Of a stretch of 64,000 nucleotides of DNA, positions 43,539 to 52,621 are shown in pieces. The translations under genes and the position numbers were made by a program. The stretch comes from Streptomonospora salina (lineage in GTDB: Bacteria; Actinomycetota; Actinomycetes; Streptosporangiales; Streptosporangiaceae): contig NZ_JACHLY010000001.1 of assembly GCF_014204715.1 (NCBI RefSeq), positions 1 through 64,000 of the forward strand. The letters are read 5' to 3'. Below the pieces are notes generated by a model that had not been told where the DNA came from, did not search any database, and worked only from the letters and a program-made list of their open reading frames with translations. The stretch's first letter is position 1, and every line of letters begins with the position of its first letter.

Positions 43539-43874
43539 TCAGGAGCCGCGGTTCTCGCCGAGCTCGTCTTCGATGGGGTTGACCGGCCCGGTTTCCCGGA
43601 CCTGCTCGGAGACGCCGGACGTGGTGTGGTGCCGGTGCTGCTGGGCGCGGTCGGAGTCGTCGCGCTTCTGCCCGCCGAGCTCGTCCTGGGGCACGGCGCG
43701 CAGGACTTCGCCGGGCGCGTCGAAGTCCGCCGGGGGCATAGCCTGCAGGGCGCTGAGCAGGAACCGGTCGGCACCCTGATCCTGGGCGTACTCCACGATC
43801 CGCTCCTTGCCCACGGGAAAGTCCAGACCGGACAGGATCTGCTTCAACCCTTCGAGGTCGTGCAGTACCGCCAT
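43539..43874 (-). CDS. DUF2795 protein
   Basis: 111 residues. The N-terminal 70 match DUF2795 (LEGLKQILSGLDFPVGKERIVEYAQDQGADRFLLSALQAMP), a small helical domain common in actinobacteria and of unknown function. The last 40 residues are hydrophilic and likely disordered. ATG 43874 follows AAAGGAGCG. The gene converges on fhuF with 15 bp between stops. Confidence 0.85.
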   Translation of the reverse strand: MAVLHDLEGLKQILSGLDFPVGKERIVEYAQDQGADRFLLSALQAMPPADFDAPGEVLRAVPQDELGGQKRDDSDRAQQHRHHTTSGVSEQVRETGPVNPIEDELGENRGS

Positions 43875-44079
43875 CGGGCGCTCCTTTCGATCGGCCGCTG
43901 CCGCCCGCGGCGCCGCACGGACCGGCGCGGCCGCTTCGGCGCAGCTCGCAGCAGCGGGTGTGCACCCGCCGACTACCCGGCGCCGCCCCTGCCATTCACA
44001 CCCGGCCCGGCTCCGGGCACACGGCCGGTGCGGCGCGCGCCGCAGCGCGCAACCGGGGCGGCCCCGGGCGGCGCGGGCG

Positions 44080-44952
44080 TCAGCGGCCCGCCGGGGTGAT
44101 GTCCGCGGCCTGCTCGGCGACGCGCCCGAGGAAGGCGGCGGCGCCCTCGTCGTCGGTGTAGCCGGTGCAGATGACGTGGTCGATCCCCAGTTCGGCGAGG
44201 CGTCCGCACTCGTCGACGACCTGGTCGACGCTGCTGTCGCGGCCCACCATCGCCAGAGCGGTCTTCTCGATCTCCGCGTAGGGGCGCCCCTCGGCGGCGC
44301 AGTGCCCGCGCAGCACGTCGAGCTTGTGCTCCAGGTCGGGGCCGGCGAAGAGGTTGCAGGCGTCGGCGTAGGCGGCGACGTAGCGCAGCGTCTTCTTCTC
44401 CCCTCCCCCGCCGACGAGGATCGGCGGACGCGGCCGCTGCACCGGGGCCGGGGAGTTCAGCGGACGCTCCAGCCGGTAGTGCGTGCCGTGGTAGGGGCTT
44501 TCGTCGCCCGACCACATGCGGTGGGCGATCTGCAGGGTCTCCTCCAGGCGCTCGAAGCGCTCGGCCGTGGGCGGGAAGGGCAGCCCCAGCCCGCGCGCCT
44601 CGCCCTCGAACCACGCGGCGCCGATTCCCAGCCACGCGCGCCCGCCCGAGAGCACATCCAGGGTGGTGACGCCTTTGACCAGCATTCCGGGGTGGCGGTA
44701 CACGGCGCCGGTCACCAGTGTGCCCAGGGTGATGTTCTCGGTCACTCCGGCGGCGTAGGACAGCGCCGAGTAGCCCTCCAGCATCGGCTCCTCGGCGGCG
44801 CCGACCATCTCGATCTGCCATACGTGGTCCATGACCCACAGGCTGGACAGACCGGCCCCGTCGGCCTCGCGCGCGATGCGGGCGAAGGCCGGACCGATGT
44901 GCTCGGGGCTGCCGGCGCCGGTGAAGCGGGGAATCTGGATGCCGATGCGCAT
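44080..44952 (-). CDS. LLM-class (F420-type) oxidoreductase
   Basis: 290 residues of the luciferase-like monooxygenase fold. It starts MRIGIQIPRF, then GLSSLWVMDHVWQ, ITLGTLVTGAVYRHPGMLVKGVTTLDVLSGGRAWLGIGAAWFEGEA and PPILVGGGGEKKTLRYVAAYAD, all typical of the actinobacterial F420-dependent group (TIGR03560-like). It probably reduces or oxidises a small molecule with F420; the substrate is unknown. ATG 44952 follows GGTAAGGAAG. Confidence 0.87.
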   Translation of the reverse strand: MRIGIQIPRFTGAGSPEHIGPAFARIAREADGAGLSSLWVMDHVWQIEMVGAAEEPMLEGYSALSYAAGVTENITLGTLVTGAVYRHPGMLVKGVTTLDVLSGGRAWLGIGAAWFEGEARGLGLPFPPTAERFERLEETLQIAHRMWSGDESPYHGTHYRLERPLNSPAPVQRPRPPILVGGGGEKKTLRYVAAYADACNLFAGPDLEHKLDVLRGHCAAEGRPYAEIEKTALAMVGRDSSVDQVVDECGRLAELGIDHVICTGYTDDEGAAAFLGRVAEQAADITPAGR

Positions 44953-45164
44953 GGGCGGCTTCCTTACCGTGGTGCACCCGAATCCTCGGGTGTGCGTGTG
45001 TCGTCGGTGCCCATCGAATCAGCGCCCGCCCCCGCCGCCAAGCGCCGCGGCCCCGGCGGCCCCGGCAGGGCCGGGCGCGGCCGAGCCCCGCCCGCGGGGA
45101 GCCGCCCTGCTGCGGTGCCGGCACCCCGGTACGTGAAACCAACGCCACACTTTTTCCGTTACCA

Positions 45165-45200
45165 TTGATAATGTATCATCGTTATCGGATAAGCGATAAC
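45165..45200 (+). promoter_or_regulatory. Promoter with palindromic operator for the aldo/keto reductase
   Basis: TTGATA (45165-45170), 17 bp, then GATAAG (45188-45193) gives a sigma-A-like promoter. The -10 is the centre of a perfect palindrome, GTTATCG-N6-CGATAAC (45181-45200), and a second one, TGATA-N3-TATCA, covers the -35. The region is AT-rich amid GC-rich DNA. A repressor here would block the polymerase. Confidence 0.6.
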
Positions 45201-45224
45201 AACGATCAAGCAAGGAGTGCCACC

Positions 45225-46220
45225 GTGGCCATGGAGACACGCCGTCTCGGCAGCACCGGCCCGCAGGTCTCGGCCCTGGGCCTGGGCATGATGGGCATGT
45301 CGGACCTCTACGGTCCGACCGACCGCGCCGAGGCCGTCGCCACCGTGCACAGAGCCCTGGACGCCGGGATCACCCTGCTCGACACCGGCGACTTCTACGG
45401 CATGGGCGACAACGAGATGCTGCTGCGCGACGCGCTGAAGGAGCGCGACCGCGGCAACGCGGTCATCAGCGTGAAGTTCGGCGGGATGCGCGGCCCCGAC
45501 GGTTCATGGGTCGGCTACGACGCCCGCCCCGAGGCGGTGCGCAACTTCCTCGCCTATTCGCTGCGCCGCCTGGGCACCGACCACATCGACGTCTACCGCC
45601 CGGCCCGCCTGGACCCCCGGGTGCCGATCGAGGACACCGTGGGCGCCATCGCCGAGATGGTCGAGGCCGGTTACGTGCGCCGCATCGGGCTCTCGGAGGT
45701 CGGCGCCGAGACGCTTCGCCGCGCCGCCGCCGTGCACCCGATCAGCGACCTGCAATTCGAGTACTCGCTCCTGTCACGCGGCATCGAAGACGAGATCCTG
45801 CCCGCCGCGCGCGAACTCGGTATCGGCGTGACCGCCTACGGCGTACTCTCACGCGGGCTGCTGTCGGGCCACTGGAGCAGCGACCGCGACTTGGCGGCCG
45901 GCGACTTCCGCTCGGCAAGCCCGCGCTTCTCGGGCGAGAACCTGCGCCACAATCTGGGCCTGGCCGAGGCGCTGGGCACGGTGGCCGCGGAGAAGGGCGT
46001 CACGCCGGCCCAGGCCGCCATCGCCTGGGTCGCCGCGCGCGGCGAGGACGTCGTGCCGCTGGTGGGCGCGCGCCGGCGCGACCGGCTCTCGGAAGCGCTG
46101 GGCGCGCTGGACGTCGAGCTGTCCCGGGACGAGGTCGCCGAACTCGAAAGCGCGGTGCCTCCGGGCGCGGCCGCGGGCGAGCGCTACCCCGAACCGCAGA
46201 TGCGCCAGCTGCCCGTCTGA
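45225..46220 (+). CDS. Aldo/keto reductase
   Basis: 331 residues, a TIM-barrel NADPH oxidoreductase. The Asp-Tyr pair is in LDTGDFYGMGDNE and the Lys in VISVKFGG. The expected active-site His, normally in a YYxHRxD-type strand, is replaced (HIDVYRPARLDPRVPIEDTVGA), a variant seen in this subgroup. Cofactor-binding residues are in LVGARRRDRLSEAL. It probably reduces a carbonyl compound. The start is GTG 45225, seven bases after GGAG; ATG 45231 is an alternative. An operator overlaps its promoter. Confidence 0.87.
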   Translation: MAMETRRLGSTGPQVSALGLGMMGMSDLYGPTDRAEAVATVHRALDAGITLLDTGDFYGMGDNEMLLRDALKERDRGNAVISVKFGGMRGPDGSWVGYDARPEAVRNFLAYSLRRLGTDHIDVYRPARLDPRVPIEDTVGAIAEMVEAGYVRRIGLSEVGAETLRRAAAVHPISDLQFEYSLLSRGIEDEILPAARELGIGVTAYGVLSRGLLSGHWSSDRDLAAGDFRSASPRFSGENLRHNLGLAEALGTVAAEKGVTPAQAAIAWVAARGEDVVPLVGARRRDRLSEALGALDVELSRDEVAELESAVPPGAAAGERYPEPQMRQLPV

Positions 46221-46253
46221 GGCGCGGACGGCGCGGGGCGGGGCCCAGCCCGG

Positions 46254-46961
46254 TCAGCTCCGGCCCTCCTGCGCGGGGGCCGGGGCGATCCACAGGGCCT
46301 CGGCGGCGAGCAGGCCCAGGGCCTGCTCGCGCTGGGCGCCGGAGGTCCCGGTGCGCACGATCAGCGGTCCGCCGAAGGGCCGGCGCTCCACCAGTTCGAT
46401 GCGCATGCCGATGCCGATGTCCTGCTCGGCAAGGTGGCGCAGCAGGTCGGGGTCGGAGTCGTTGACCCGCACGATGACCCCCCTGGTTCCCGCATCGGCC
46501 GCCGAAAGCAGCTGCGTCTCGCGCTCGGGGACGTCGCCCTCGCGGGTGGGGATGGGGTCGCCGTGCGGATCGGCCGCCGGGTGGCCCAGGTACGCCGCGA
46601 TGCGGTCGACGAACCGGTCGGAGACCACGTGTTCGAGGATCTCGGCTTCGTCGTGGACCTCGTCCCAGGAGTATCCCAGCGCCTCGACCAGGTAGGTCTC
46701 CAGTAGGCGGTGGCGGCGCAGAACCGCCAGCGCGGCCTTGTCGCCGGTCTCGGTGAGCTGCACGTCCCCGTAGCGGCGGTGGGACACCAGGCCCAGCTCG
46801 CCGAGCTTGCGCAGCATTCCCGAAACCGAGGAGTTGGACACCGCGAGCCGCTCGGCCATCGCCGAGATCGTCACCGGCCCGGAACCGCGTTCCTGCAGGT
46901 CGTAGATGACTTTCACGTAGTCCTCGACCGAGGTGGACGGGCGCTCGGATGCGTTCTCCAT
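46254..46961 (-). CDS. mntR: DtxR-family metalloregulator, manganese-type (MntR-like)
   Basis: 235 residues: an N-terminal winged helix (VTISAMAERLAVSNSSVSGMLRKL), a metal-binding dimerisation domain, and a C-terminal FeoA/SH3 domain from about residue 155. Primary metal ligands by alignment with DtxR are D14 (Met10 in DtxR), E107 (Cys102 in DtxR), E110 and H111; ancillary ligands are H84, E88 and H103. Asp and Glu at the two variable positions are those of manganese-specific MntR. It probably represses Mn uptake genes such as the ABC transporter at 37.9-40.5 kb. ATG 46961 is leaderless-type, seven bases after TACCGT. Confidence 0.85.
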   Translation of the reverse strand: MENASERPSTSVEDYVKVIYDLQERGSGPVTISAMAERLAVSNSSVSGMLRKLGELGLVSHRRYGDVQLTETGDKAALAVLRRHRLLETYLVEALGYSWDEVHDEAEILEHVVSDRFVDRIAAYLGHPAADPHGDPIPTREGDVPERETQLLSAADAGTRGVIVRVNDSDPDLLRHLAEQDIGIGMRIELVERRPFGGPLIVRTGTSGAQREQALGLLAAEALWIAPAPAQEGRS

Positions 46962-46968
46962 GGCGGCC

Positions 46969-46974
46969 ACGGTA
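46969..46974 (-). promoter_or_regulatory. -10 element TACCGT of a leaderless promoter (mntR)
   Basis: The minus-strand TACCGT ends seven bases before ATG 46961, with no Shine-Dalgarno site. Confidence 0.5.
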
Positions 46975-47031
46975 CCGCGCCGGGCCTGGTGGGAGGTGCT
47001 GTCGCCGCCCCTCCCCGCCGCGCGGCCGCGC

Positions 47032-47613
47032 TCACCCCTGCGGGCGGTCCCGCTCCAGCAGCTCCTCGATCCGCCGCAGGCGCTCATGCAGAGCGGCGGC
47101 GTCGGCGCCGGTGGCCGGGCGCCGCTCGGGGCGCATCTCCACCAGGACCGCGCCGCCGGGTTCGAGGACCACGCGCGTGGTTTCGGCGACGCTGTGCGCG
47201 CCCTGCTTCTTGATCAGCACGTCGACGTCGGAACGGCGGACGGCCAGGCGCCGCAGAGCCGCACGGTCGTAGCTGCCGTCGCGCGCCAGGACGATGGGCG
47301 TCCCGTTGAGCGCCCGCCACGTCCACGCCCGAGCCGCGGCGCTGCGCACCACCAGGGCGTCGGTGGCGAGCAGGACCACAGCGCCCAGCAGCCCGCCGAC
47401 CAGGGAGTAGTCCTCACCGATGATGGCGTTCTGCACGACGTTGGCCAGCAGCAGCATCAGGGCCAGGTCCATGGTGTTGAGCTGGGCCGTGTCGCGTTTT
47501 CCCAGAACGCGCAGTAGGACGGCCAGCGCGGCGTAGACCGCGACCGTGCGGATCACCTTCTCCAGCAGCGGCACGCCGCTGACCGCCAAGTCGCTCCAGA
47601 TCGCGCTCCACAT
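47032..47613 (-). CDS. DUF421 (YetF-type) membrane protein
   Basis: 193 residues. Three hydrophobic helices at the N-terminus (VIRTVAVYAALAVLLRVLG, DLALMLLLANVVQNAII, LVGGLLGAVVLLATDALVV) carry the DUF421 sequence KRDTAQLNTMDLALMLL. A soluble domain follows with PIVLARDGSYDRAALRRLAV. YetF-type proteins are proposed to modify membrane stress responses; the mechanism is unknown. A C-terminal coiled segment (LHERLRRIEELLE) ends it. ATG 47613 has no clear ribosome-binding site. Confidence 0.85.
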   Translation of the reverse strand: MWSAIWSDLAVSGVPLLEKVIRTVAVYAALAVLLRVLGKRDTAQLNTMDLALMLLLANVVQNAIIGEDYSLVGGLLGAVVLLATDALVVRSAAARAWTWRALNGTPIVLARDGSYDRAALRRLAVRRSDVDVLIKKQGAHSVAETTRVVLEPGGAVLVEMRPERRPATGADAAALHERLRRIEELLERDRPQG

Positions 47614-47968
47614 GGCGGGCCGTTTCCGTTTCGGGTGCGGGGCCCGGCAGGACCCCCGGGGGCCGGAGCGCGGCGACCGGATGCGCCGGGCGGTCCGCGT
47701 GCGCCGCGCGCCGACCATCGTGGCGCCGCCACGGCCGAAACCCCCGGCGCCACGCCGCGTGCTGCCCTTTCCACGGCGACCGCCGCTGTGGTTTCGCCTG
47801 TTCATGGTTCTATCCATGATCATCCGTGCGGTATCGTTCGTACACGAGTTCGATTTCGGCCTGTCTTCCCCGGGCGCGGCACCGACTGCCCAGCCCTGGC
47901 CGCGACAACGGGGGAGCCATGGCCGCAGCACTCGTCGCCACCGCGGCGCGCCCGGAGGGCCGCCGCTG
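47614..47968. other. Divergent intergenic region before dnaE2
   Basis: No gene is supported. It contains a near-LexA site at 47839-47852 and a possible -10 (TATCGT, 47832-47837) for the polymerase gene. The first 130 bp are very G/C-rich without clear signals. Confidence 0.4.
47839..47852. promoter_or_regulatory. Near-LexA (SOS) box
   Basis: The minus strand reads CGAAC-N4-GTACG, one base away from the Gram-positive LexA consensus CGAAC-N4-GTTCG. It lies about 117 bp before the DnaE2-like gene, beside a TATCGT -10. Confidence 0.4.
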
Positions 47969-50900
47969 ATGACCGACGCTTTCGCCCACCTGCACACCGC
48001 CTCCGCGGCGTCGATGCGCCACGGCACCGCGCCGCCGCAGGCGCTGGTCGAGCATGCGGCCGAATCGGGCATGGACATGCTCGCGCTGACCGACCGCGAC
48101 GGCCTTTACGGCGCCGTCAAGCATGTGCGCGCCTGCGAACGGACCGGGATCCGCCCCGTGCTGGGGGCCGACCTGGCCGTGGCCGCTCCCGGGGGCGGCC
48201 GGGTGGTCGTGCTGGCGCGCGGCGGGCGCGGCTGGGCCTCGCTGTGCCGTCTGGTCAGCGCCGCCCACGCCGCCGGGACGCGCGGGGTTCCCGCCGTATC
48301 GCACGCGATGGTGGCCCAGCACGCCCAAGATCTGGTCGTGCTCGCCGGGCCGGAGTCCGACGTCGGTCTGGCGGCGGCCGAGCACCACATGGAGCGCGCC
48401 CGCCGGTGCCTGCGGCGCTGGCGCGATACCGCCGAGACCGCCGTCGAACTGGTCGACCACTACGGGCCCGCCCAGCACCGCCGCGCCACCGCGATGCTGC
48501 GGCTGGCCGAGGAGACCGGCACGCTGGCGGTGCTGAGCAACGCCGTGCGCTACCCCGACCGCTCCGGCGCCGAGGTCGCCCGCGTCCTGGACGAGGCGCG
48601 GCGCCGGCTTCCCGGCGGCGGGCCGCCGCCCGAGCCCTGCGGCTCCCAGGCCTACCTGAAGGACACCGCGGAGATGGCCGGTGTCGCCGAGCGCATCTGC
48701 GGCCCCGACCGCACCGCCGTGCGGCGGCTGCTGGCCCACACCCGCGCCCTGGCCGCCTCCTGCAGCCTGGATCCCGGCGCCGACCTGGGCATGGACCGCC
48801 ACCACCTGCCCGAGATCCCCGGCGCCCGCGACCGGCTGTGGCTGGCCTGCCGGGACGGCATGGACCGGCTGGGCCTGGAGGGCGACGCGCGCGCCCGCGC
48901 CCGGCTGGCCCGCGAGCTGGAGGTCATCGAGCGCAAGGGCTTCTCCGCCTATTTCCTGACCGTGGCCGACATCGCCCGCCGCATCCGCGAGAACGGCATC
49001 CGCTGCTCCATCCGCGGTTCGGGAGCGGGAAGCCTGGTCAACCGCCTGATCGGGATCTCGGCGGTGGATCCCCTGGCCCATGGTCTGCTGATGGAGCGCT
49101 TCCTGGCCGAGAGCCGCACCGGCCTGCCCGACATCGACCTGGACGTGGAGTCGGCCCGCCGGCTGGACGCCTACGGGGTGATCCTGGACGCCTACCCCGA
49201 TGCCGCCTGCGTGTCGATGGCGGAGACCTACCGCGCGCGCAGCGCCATCCGCGACGCGGGATCGGTGATGGGCATCCCGCCCCACGAGATCGACGTGCTG
49301 GCCAAGGCGTTCCCGCACATCCGCGCCCGCCGGATCCGCGAAGCCTGCGCCGACCTGCCCGAGCTGCGCTCCGGCGCCCTGGCCGACTACCCGGTGGAGA
49401 CGCTGTTCCGGCTGGCCGAACGGCTGGACGGGCTGCCCCGCCACATCGCCCTGCACCCCTGCGGCATCGTCGTCTCCGACTCCCTCCTGCGCGACCGCGC
49501 GCCGCTGGAGCCCAGCCGGATCGGCTACGACATGGTCCAGTACGACAAGGACGACGTCGAGGAGATGGGGCTGATCAAGCTCGACGTCATCGGGGTGCGC
49601 ATGCAGTCGGCCATGACCCGCGCGCTGGCGGAGATCGAACGCACCGAAGGCCAGCGCATCGACGTGGACGCGCTGCCCGCCGACGACCCCGCGACCTATG
49701 CGATGATCCGCTCCTCGGCCACCCTGGGCTGCTTCCAGATCGAGTCGCCGGGCCAGCGCGAGCTCGTCAGCCGGCTGCGCCCCGACGGCATGGACGACCT
49801 GATCGCCGACATCTCCCTGTTCCGCCCCGGTCCGGTCAACAGCGACATGATCACCCCCTTCGTCGCCGCGCGCGACGGCGAGCGCGCTCCCGCGGCCCCC
49901 ACCCCGGTGCTGGAGGGGGTGCTGGCCGATACCGGCGGGGTGGTCGTCTTCCACGAGCAGGTCATCGCCGTGCTGCACGCCATGACCGGTTGCGGGCTGG
50001 ACCAGGCCGAGGCGATGCGCCGGCAGCTGGGAACCGAGGCCGGAACCGAGGAGGTGCGCCGGCGATTCACGGCCCTGGCCGGCGAATGCGGCCACAGCGA
50101 GCGGGTGATCGACGAGGTCTGGGGGATCCTCTCCTCTTTCGGCGCGTTCGGGTTCTGCAAGGCCCACGCCGCGGCCTTCGCGCTGCCCACCTACCAGTCG
50201 GCGTGGCTCAAGCGCCACCACCCGGCGGCCTTCTACGCCGGGCTCCTCACCCACGACCCGGGCATGTACCCCCGCCGCACCGTCATCGACGACGCCCGCC
50301 GCTTCGGCGTCGCGATACTGGGAACAGACGTCAACCGCTCCGAGCGCGAATGGCGGGTGGAGCCGGTGCCCCGGTGGGGTGCGCTGGGTGTCCGCGCCGC
50401 GCTGGCCGACGTCAAAGGCATCACCGACGCCGAGATCGACGCGCTGGTGGCCGGGCGCCCCTACTCGTCGCTGCACGACGTCGCCGCCCGGGCCCGCCCG
50501 TCCCGCGGGGTGCTGGAGGGACTGGTGCGGGTGGGCGCCTTCGACGCCCTCTACGGGATCGGCGCGGAGTCCGCGCGCACGGGCGGGCCCACCCGGCGCG
50601 ATCTGCTGCTGCGGGTGGGTGCGCTGGAGCGCACCGCGCGCCGGCCGCTGAGCGGCGGGCAGCTGCCCATCGCTCTGGAGGCCGCCGCGGAGGAGGTCCC
50701 CCGCGACGCGGGGCTCGCACCGATGACGCCGGCGGAGGAGGTGCAGGCCGAGTTGGAGGTGCTGGGCTATGACGCCTCCCGGCACCTGCTGGACTGCTAC
50801 GCCGAGCTGACCGCCGCGCTGGGGGCGCTGTGCGGCGCGGTCCGCGCCCGCGACCTGACGGCGGTCGCGTCCGGAACCCGGGTGCTGGTGCTGGGGGCGA

Positions 50901-51346
50901 AGGTGGCCACCCAGACCCCGGCGGTGCGGTCGGGACAGCGCATCGTCTTCACCACACTGGACGACGGCACCGGCCTGGTGGACCTGACGTTCTTCGAGTC
51001 GGTCCAGGAGCGCTGTGCCGCCACCGTCTTCGGGTCCTGGCTGCTGGCGGTGCGCGGGACGGTGCGCCGGGCCGGATCGGGCCTGCCCACGGTCAACGCC
51101 ACCGACGCCTACGACCTGGAGGAGCTGGCCGAGGTCTGGAAAGAGGGCGGCGAGGACGCCGCGGCGGCGCTGCGCGAGCGGCTGGGCCGCTCGCCCGCGC
51201 ACAAGCCGGTCAGCGGTGTCGGGGGGCGCCGGGTCCGCTACGCCAGCGGATACGCGCTGTCGCCCTATGCCGACGTCGCACCGGCGGGGGCGGCGGGCGC
51301 GCCCCGCAAGCTCTGGCACGCCAGCCCGGGAAGCGCCGGCCGGTGA
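47969..51346 (+). CDS. dnaE2: DNA polymerase III alpha subunit, DnaE2-like
   Basis: 1125 residues. The N-terminal PHP domain has HLH at residues 7-9 and DMLALTDRDGLYGAVKHVRAC. The C-family polymerase core has GSGAGSLVNRLIGISAVDPL, PDIDLDVES near 388 with the catalytic Asp pair, IKLDVIGVRM and ISLFRPGPVNSDM. A helix-hairpin-helix region and a C-terminal OB fold (VLVLGAKVATQTPAVRSG) follow. It is shorter than replicative DnaE1 and resembles the second, mutagenesis-linked alpha subunit of streptomycetes. No ImuA/ImuB partner is in the window. A near-LexA box lies upstream. Confidence 0.88.
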   Translation: MTDAFAHLHTASAASMRHGTAPPQALVEHAAESGMDMLALTDRDGLYGAVKHVRACERTGIRPVLGADLAVAAPGGGRVVVLARGGRGWASLCRLVSAAHAAGTRGVPAVSHAMVAQHAQDLVVLAGPESDVGLAAAEHHMERARRCLRRWRDTAETAVELVDHYGPAQHRRATAMLRLAEETGTLAVLSNAVRYPDRSGAEVARVLDEARRRLPGGGPPPEPCGSQAYLKDTAEMAGVAERICGPDRTAVRRLLAHTRALAASCSLDPGADLGMDRHHLPEIPGARDRLWLACRDGMDRLGLEGDARARARLARELEVIERKGFSAYFLTVADIARRIRENGIRCSIRGSGAGSLVNRLIGISAVDPLAHGLLMERFLAESRTGLPDIDLDVESARRLDAYGVILDAYPDAACVSMAETYRARSAIRDAGSVMGIPPHEIDVLAKAFPHIRARRIREACADLPELRSGALADYPVETLFRLAERLDGLPRHIALHPCGIVVSDSLLRDRAPLEPSRIGYDMVQYDKDDVEEMGLIKLDVIGVRMQSAMTRALAEIERTEGQRIDVDALPADDPATYAMIRSSATLGCFQIESPGQRELVSRLRPDGMDDLIADISLFRPGPVNSDMITPFVAARDGERAPAAPTPVLEGVLADTGGVVVFHEQVIAVLHAMTGCGLDQAEAMRRQLGTEAGTEEVRRRFTALAGECGHSERVIDEVWGILSSFGAFGFCKAHAAAFALPTYQSAWLKRHHPAAFYAGLLTHDPGMYPRRTVIDDARRFGVAILGTDVNRSEREWRVEPVPRWGALGVRAALADVKGITDAEIDALVAGRPYSSLHDVAARARPSRGVLEGLVRVGAFDALYGIGAESARTGGPTRRDLLLRVGALERTARRPLSGGQLPIALEAAAEEVPRDAGLAPMTPAEEVQAELEVLGYDASRHLLDCYAELTAALGALCGAVRARDLTAVASGTRVLVLGAKVATQTPAVRSGQRIVFTTLDDGTGLVDLTFFESVQERCAATVFGSWLLAVRGTVRRAGSGLPTVNATDAYDLEELAEVWKEGGEDAAAALRERLGRSPAHKPVSGVGGRRVRYASGYALSPYADVAPAGAAGAPRKLWHASPGSAGR

Positions 51347-51398
51347 GGGGCCGCGGGCCGCGGGCCGGGGAGGCGGGCGGCACCGGGCCGGGGAGGCG

Positions 51399-52586
51399 TC
51401 ACCGCCGTGCGGCGATGCGGGCGTTGACGGCTTCGGGCGCGAGGACGTGTTCCAGCGCCATGGCGGCGGCGCCGCGCAGGCCCGCCTCTTCGCCGCTGCG
51501 GTTGCCGACGACGCGCAGCTGGCGGGTGGCCAGCGGGATGGAGCGCTGGAACACGACCTCGCGCACGCCGGCCACGAGGTGGTCGTGGGCCCGGTCCAGC
51601 AGCCCGCCCAGCACGATCACCTCGGGGTTGAGCAGGTTGACCGCGCCGGCCAGCACCTCGCCGAGGCGGCGTCCGGCCTGGCGCACCAGTGCAGCGGCGG
51701 CGGAGTCGCCCTCGTGGGCCAGCGCGGCCAGCTCGGCGACCCCGCCGGCACGGCGGTCCCGGGCGTTCATACGCGCCAGCAGCGCCGGGCCGGCGGCCAC
51801 GGCTTCCAGGCAGTCGGTACCGCCGCACCGGCAGGGGGTGCCGTCGCCGTCGCGCACCGGGATGTGCCCGATCTCCCCGGCGGCGCCCAGCGATCCGCGC
51901 AGCAGCTCGCCGCCGGCGACGATGCCCGCGCCGATGCCGGTGGAGACCTTGACGAACAGGAGGTCGCCGACGCCGGGGTGCACGGCGCGGTGCTCGCCCA
52001 GGGCCATGACGTTGACGTCGTTGTCGATCAGGACGGGTGCGGGGAACCACTCGGCCACCAGGGACGCGATGTCGACGCCGCCCCAGTCGGCCAGCACCGG
52101 CGGGGTCTCGGCGCGCCCGGTGGCGAACTCGACGGTGCCGGGCAGGCCGATGCCGCTGCCGCAGACGTCGCCGGTGCCGCGGCCGCATTCCTCCAGCAGC
52201 CGCTGCCAGGTCTCCAGCAGCCAGGGCAGCGCGGCACGGGGGCCGTATTCGAGCTCGGGCGAGCCGCTGTCGCCGGCGAGCAGGCGCCCGCTCAGGTCGC
52301 AGACGGCGGCCTGGCTGTGCGAGACGCCCAGCGCGGCCGCGAGGACGACGCCTCCTGCGGCGTCGAACTCCAGGCGGGCGGGCGGACGCCCGCCTTGGGA
52401 GGGCGCGGCGCGGTCCTCGGAGACCAGGCCGTGGCGCAGCAGCTCGGTGACGCGCAGCGCGACGGCGGGGCGGGAGAGTCCGGTGGCGCGCCCGATCTCG
52501 GTGCGGGTGGCGGCCTCGCCGCTGCGGATCAGCTCAAGCACGTGCCCGCTGGACGCGGGGGCGGATGCGGCCTTGCTACGGGGCAT
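51399..52586 (-). CDS. ROK-family transcriptional regulator
   Basis: 395 residues. An N-terminal winged helix (ATRTEIGRATGLSRPAVALRVTELLRHGL) is fused to a ROK sugar-kinase-like domain: GSGIGLPGTVEFATGRA, VLIDNDVNVMALGEH, FVKVSTGIGAGIV, the zinc motif CRCGGTDCLEA and VIVLGGLLDRAHDHL. It probably binds a sugar or sugar phosphate and represses the divergent edd-glk-eda operon, sharing the AT-rich region 52587-52680. The ATG at 52586 is the first in frame. It could retain kinase activity, as the Asp of DNDVN is present. Confidence 0.88.
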   Translation of the reverse strand: MPRSKAASAPASSGHVLELIRSGEAATRTEIGRATGLSRPAVALRVTELLRHGLVSEDRAAPSQGGRPPARLEFDAAGGVVLAAALGVSHSQAAVCDLSGRLLAGDSGSPELEYGPRAALPWLLETWQRLLEECGRGTGDVCGSGIGLPGTVEFATGRAETPPVLADWGGVDIASLVAEWFPAPVLIDNDVNVMALGEHRAVHPGVGDLLFVKVSTGIGAGIVAGGELLRGSLGAAGEIGHIPVRDGDGTPCRCGGTDCLEAVAAGPALLARMNARDRRAGGVAELAALAHEGDSAAAALVRQAGRRLGEVLAGAVNLLNPEVIVLGGLLDRAHDHLVAGVREVVFQRSIPLATRQLRVVGNRSGEEAGLRGAAAMALEHVLAPEAVNARIAARR

Positions 52587-52621
52587 GCCTCATTGAACCA
52601 TGCTTGCGCATGGAGACGACC

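Noticed and set aside
47810-51319. A 1169-codon open frame antisense to the DnaE2-like gene
   Set aside because: It has Gly/Ala/Val/His-rich sequence with no domain and mirrors third-position G/C of the real gene; the plus strand has unmistakable polymerase motifs.
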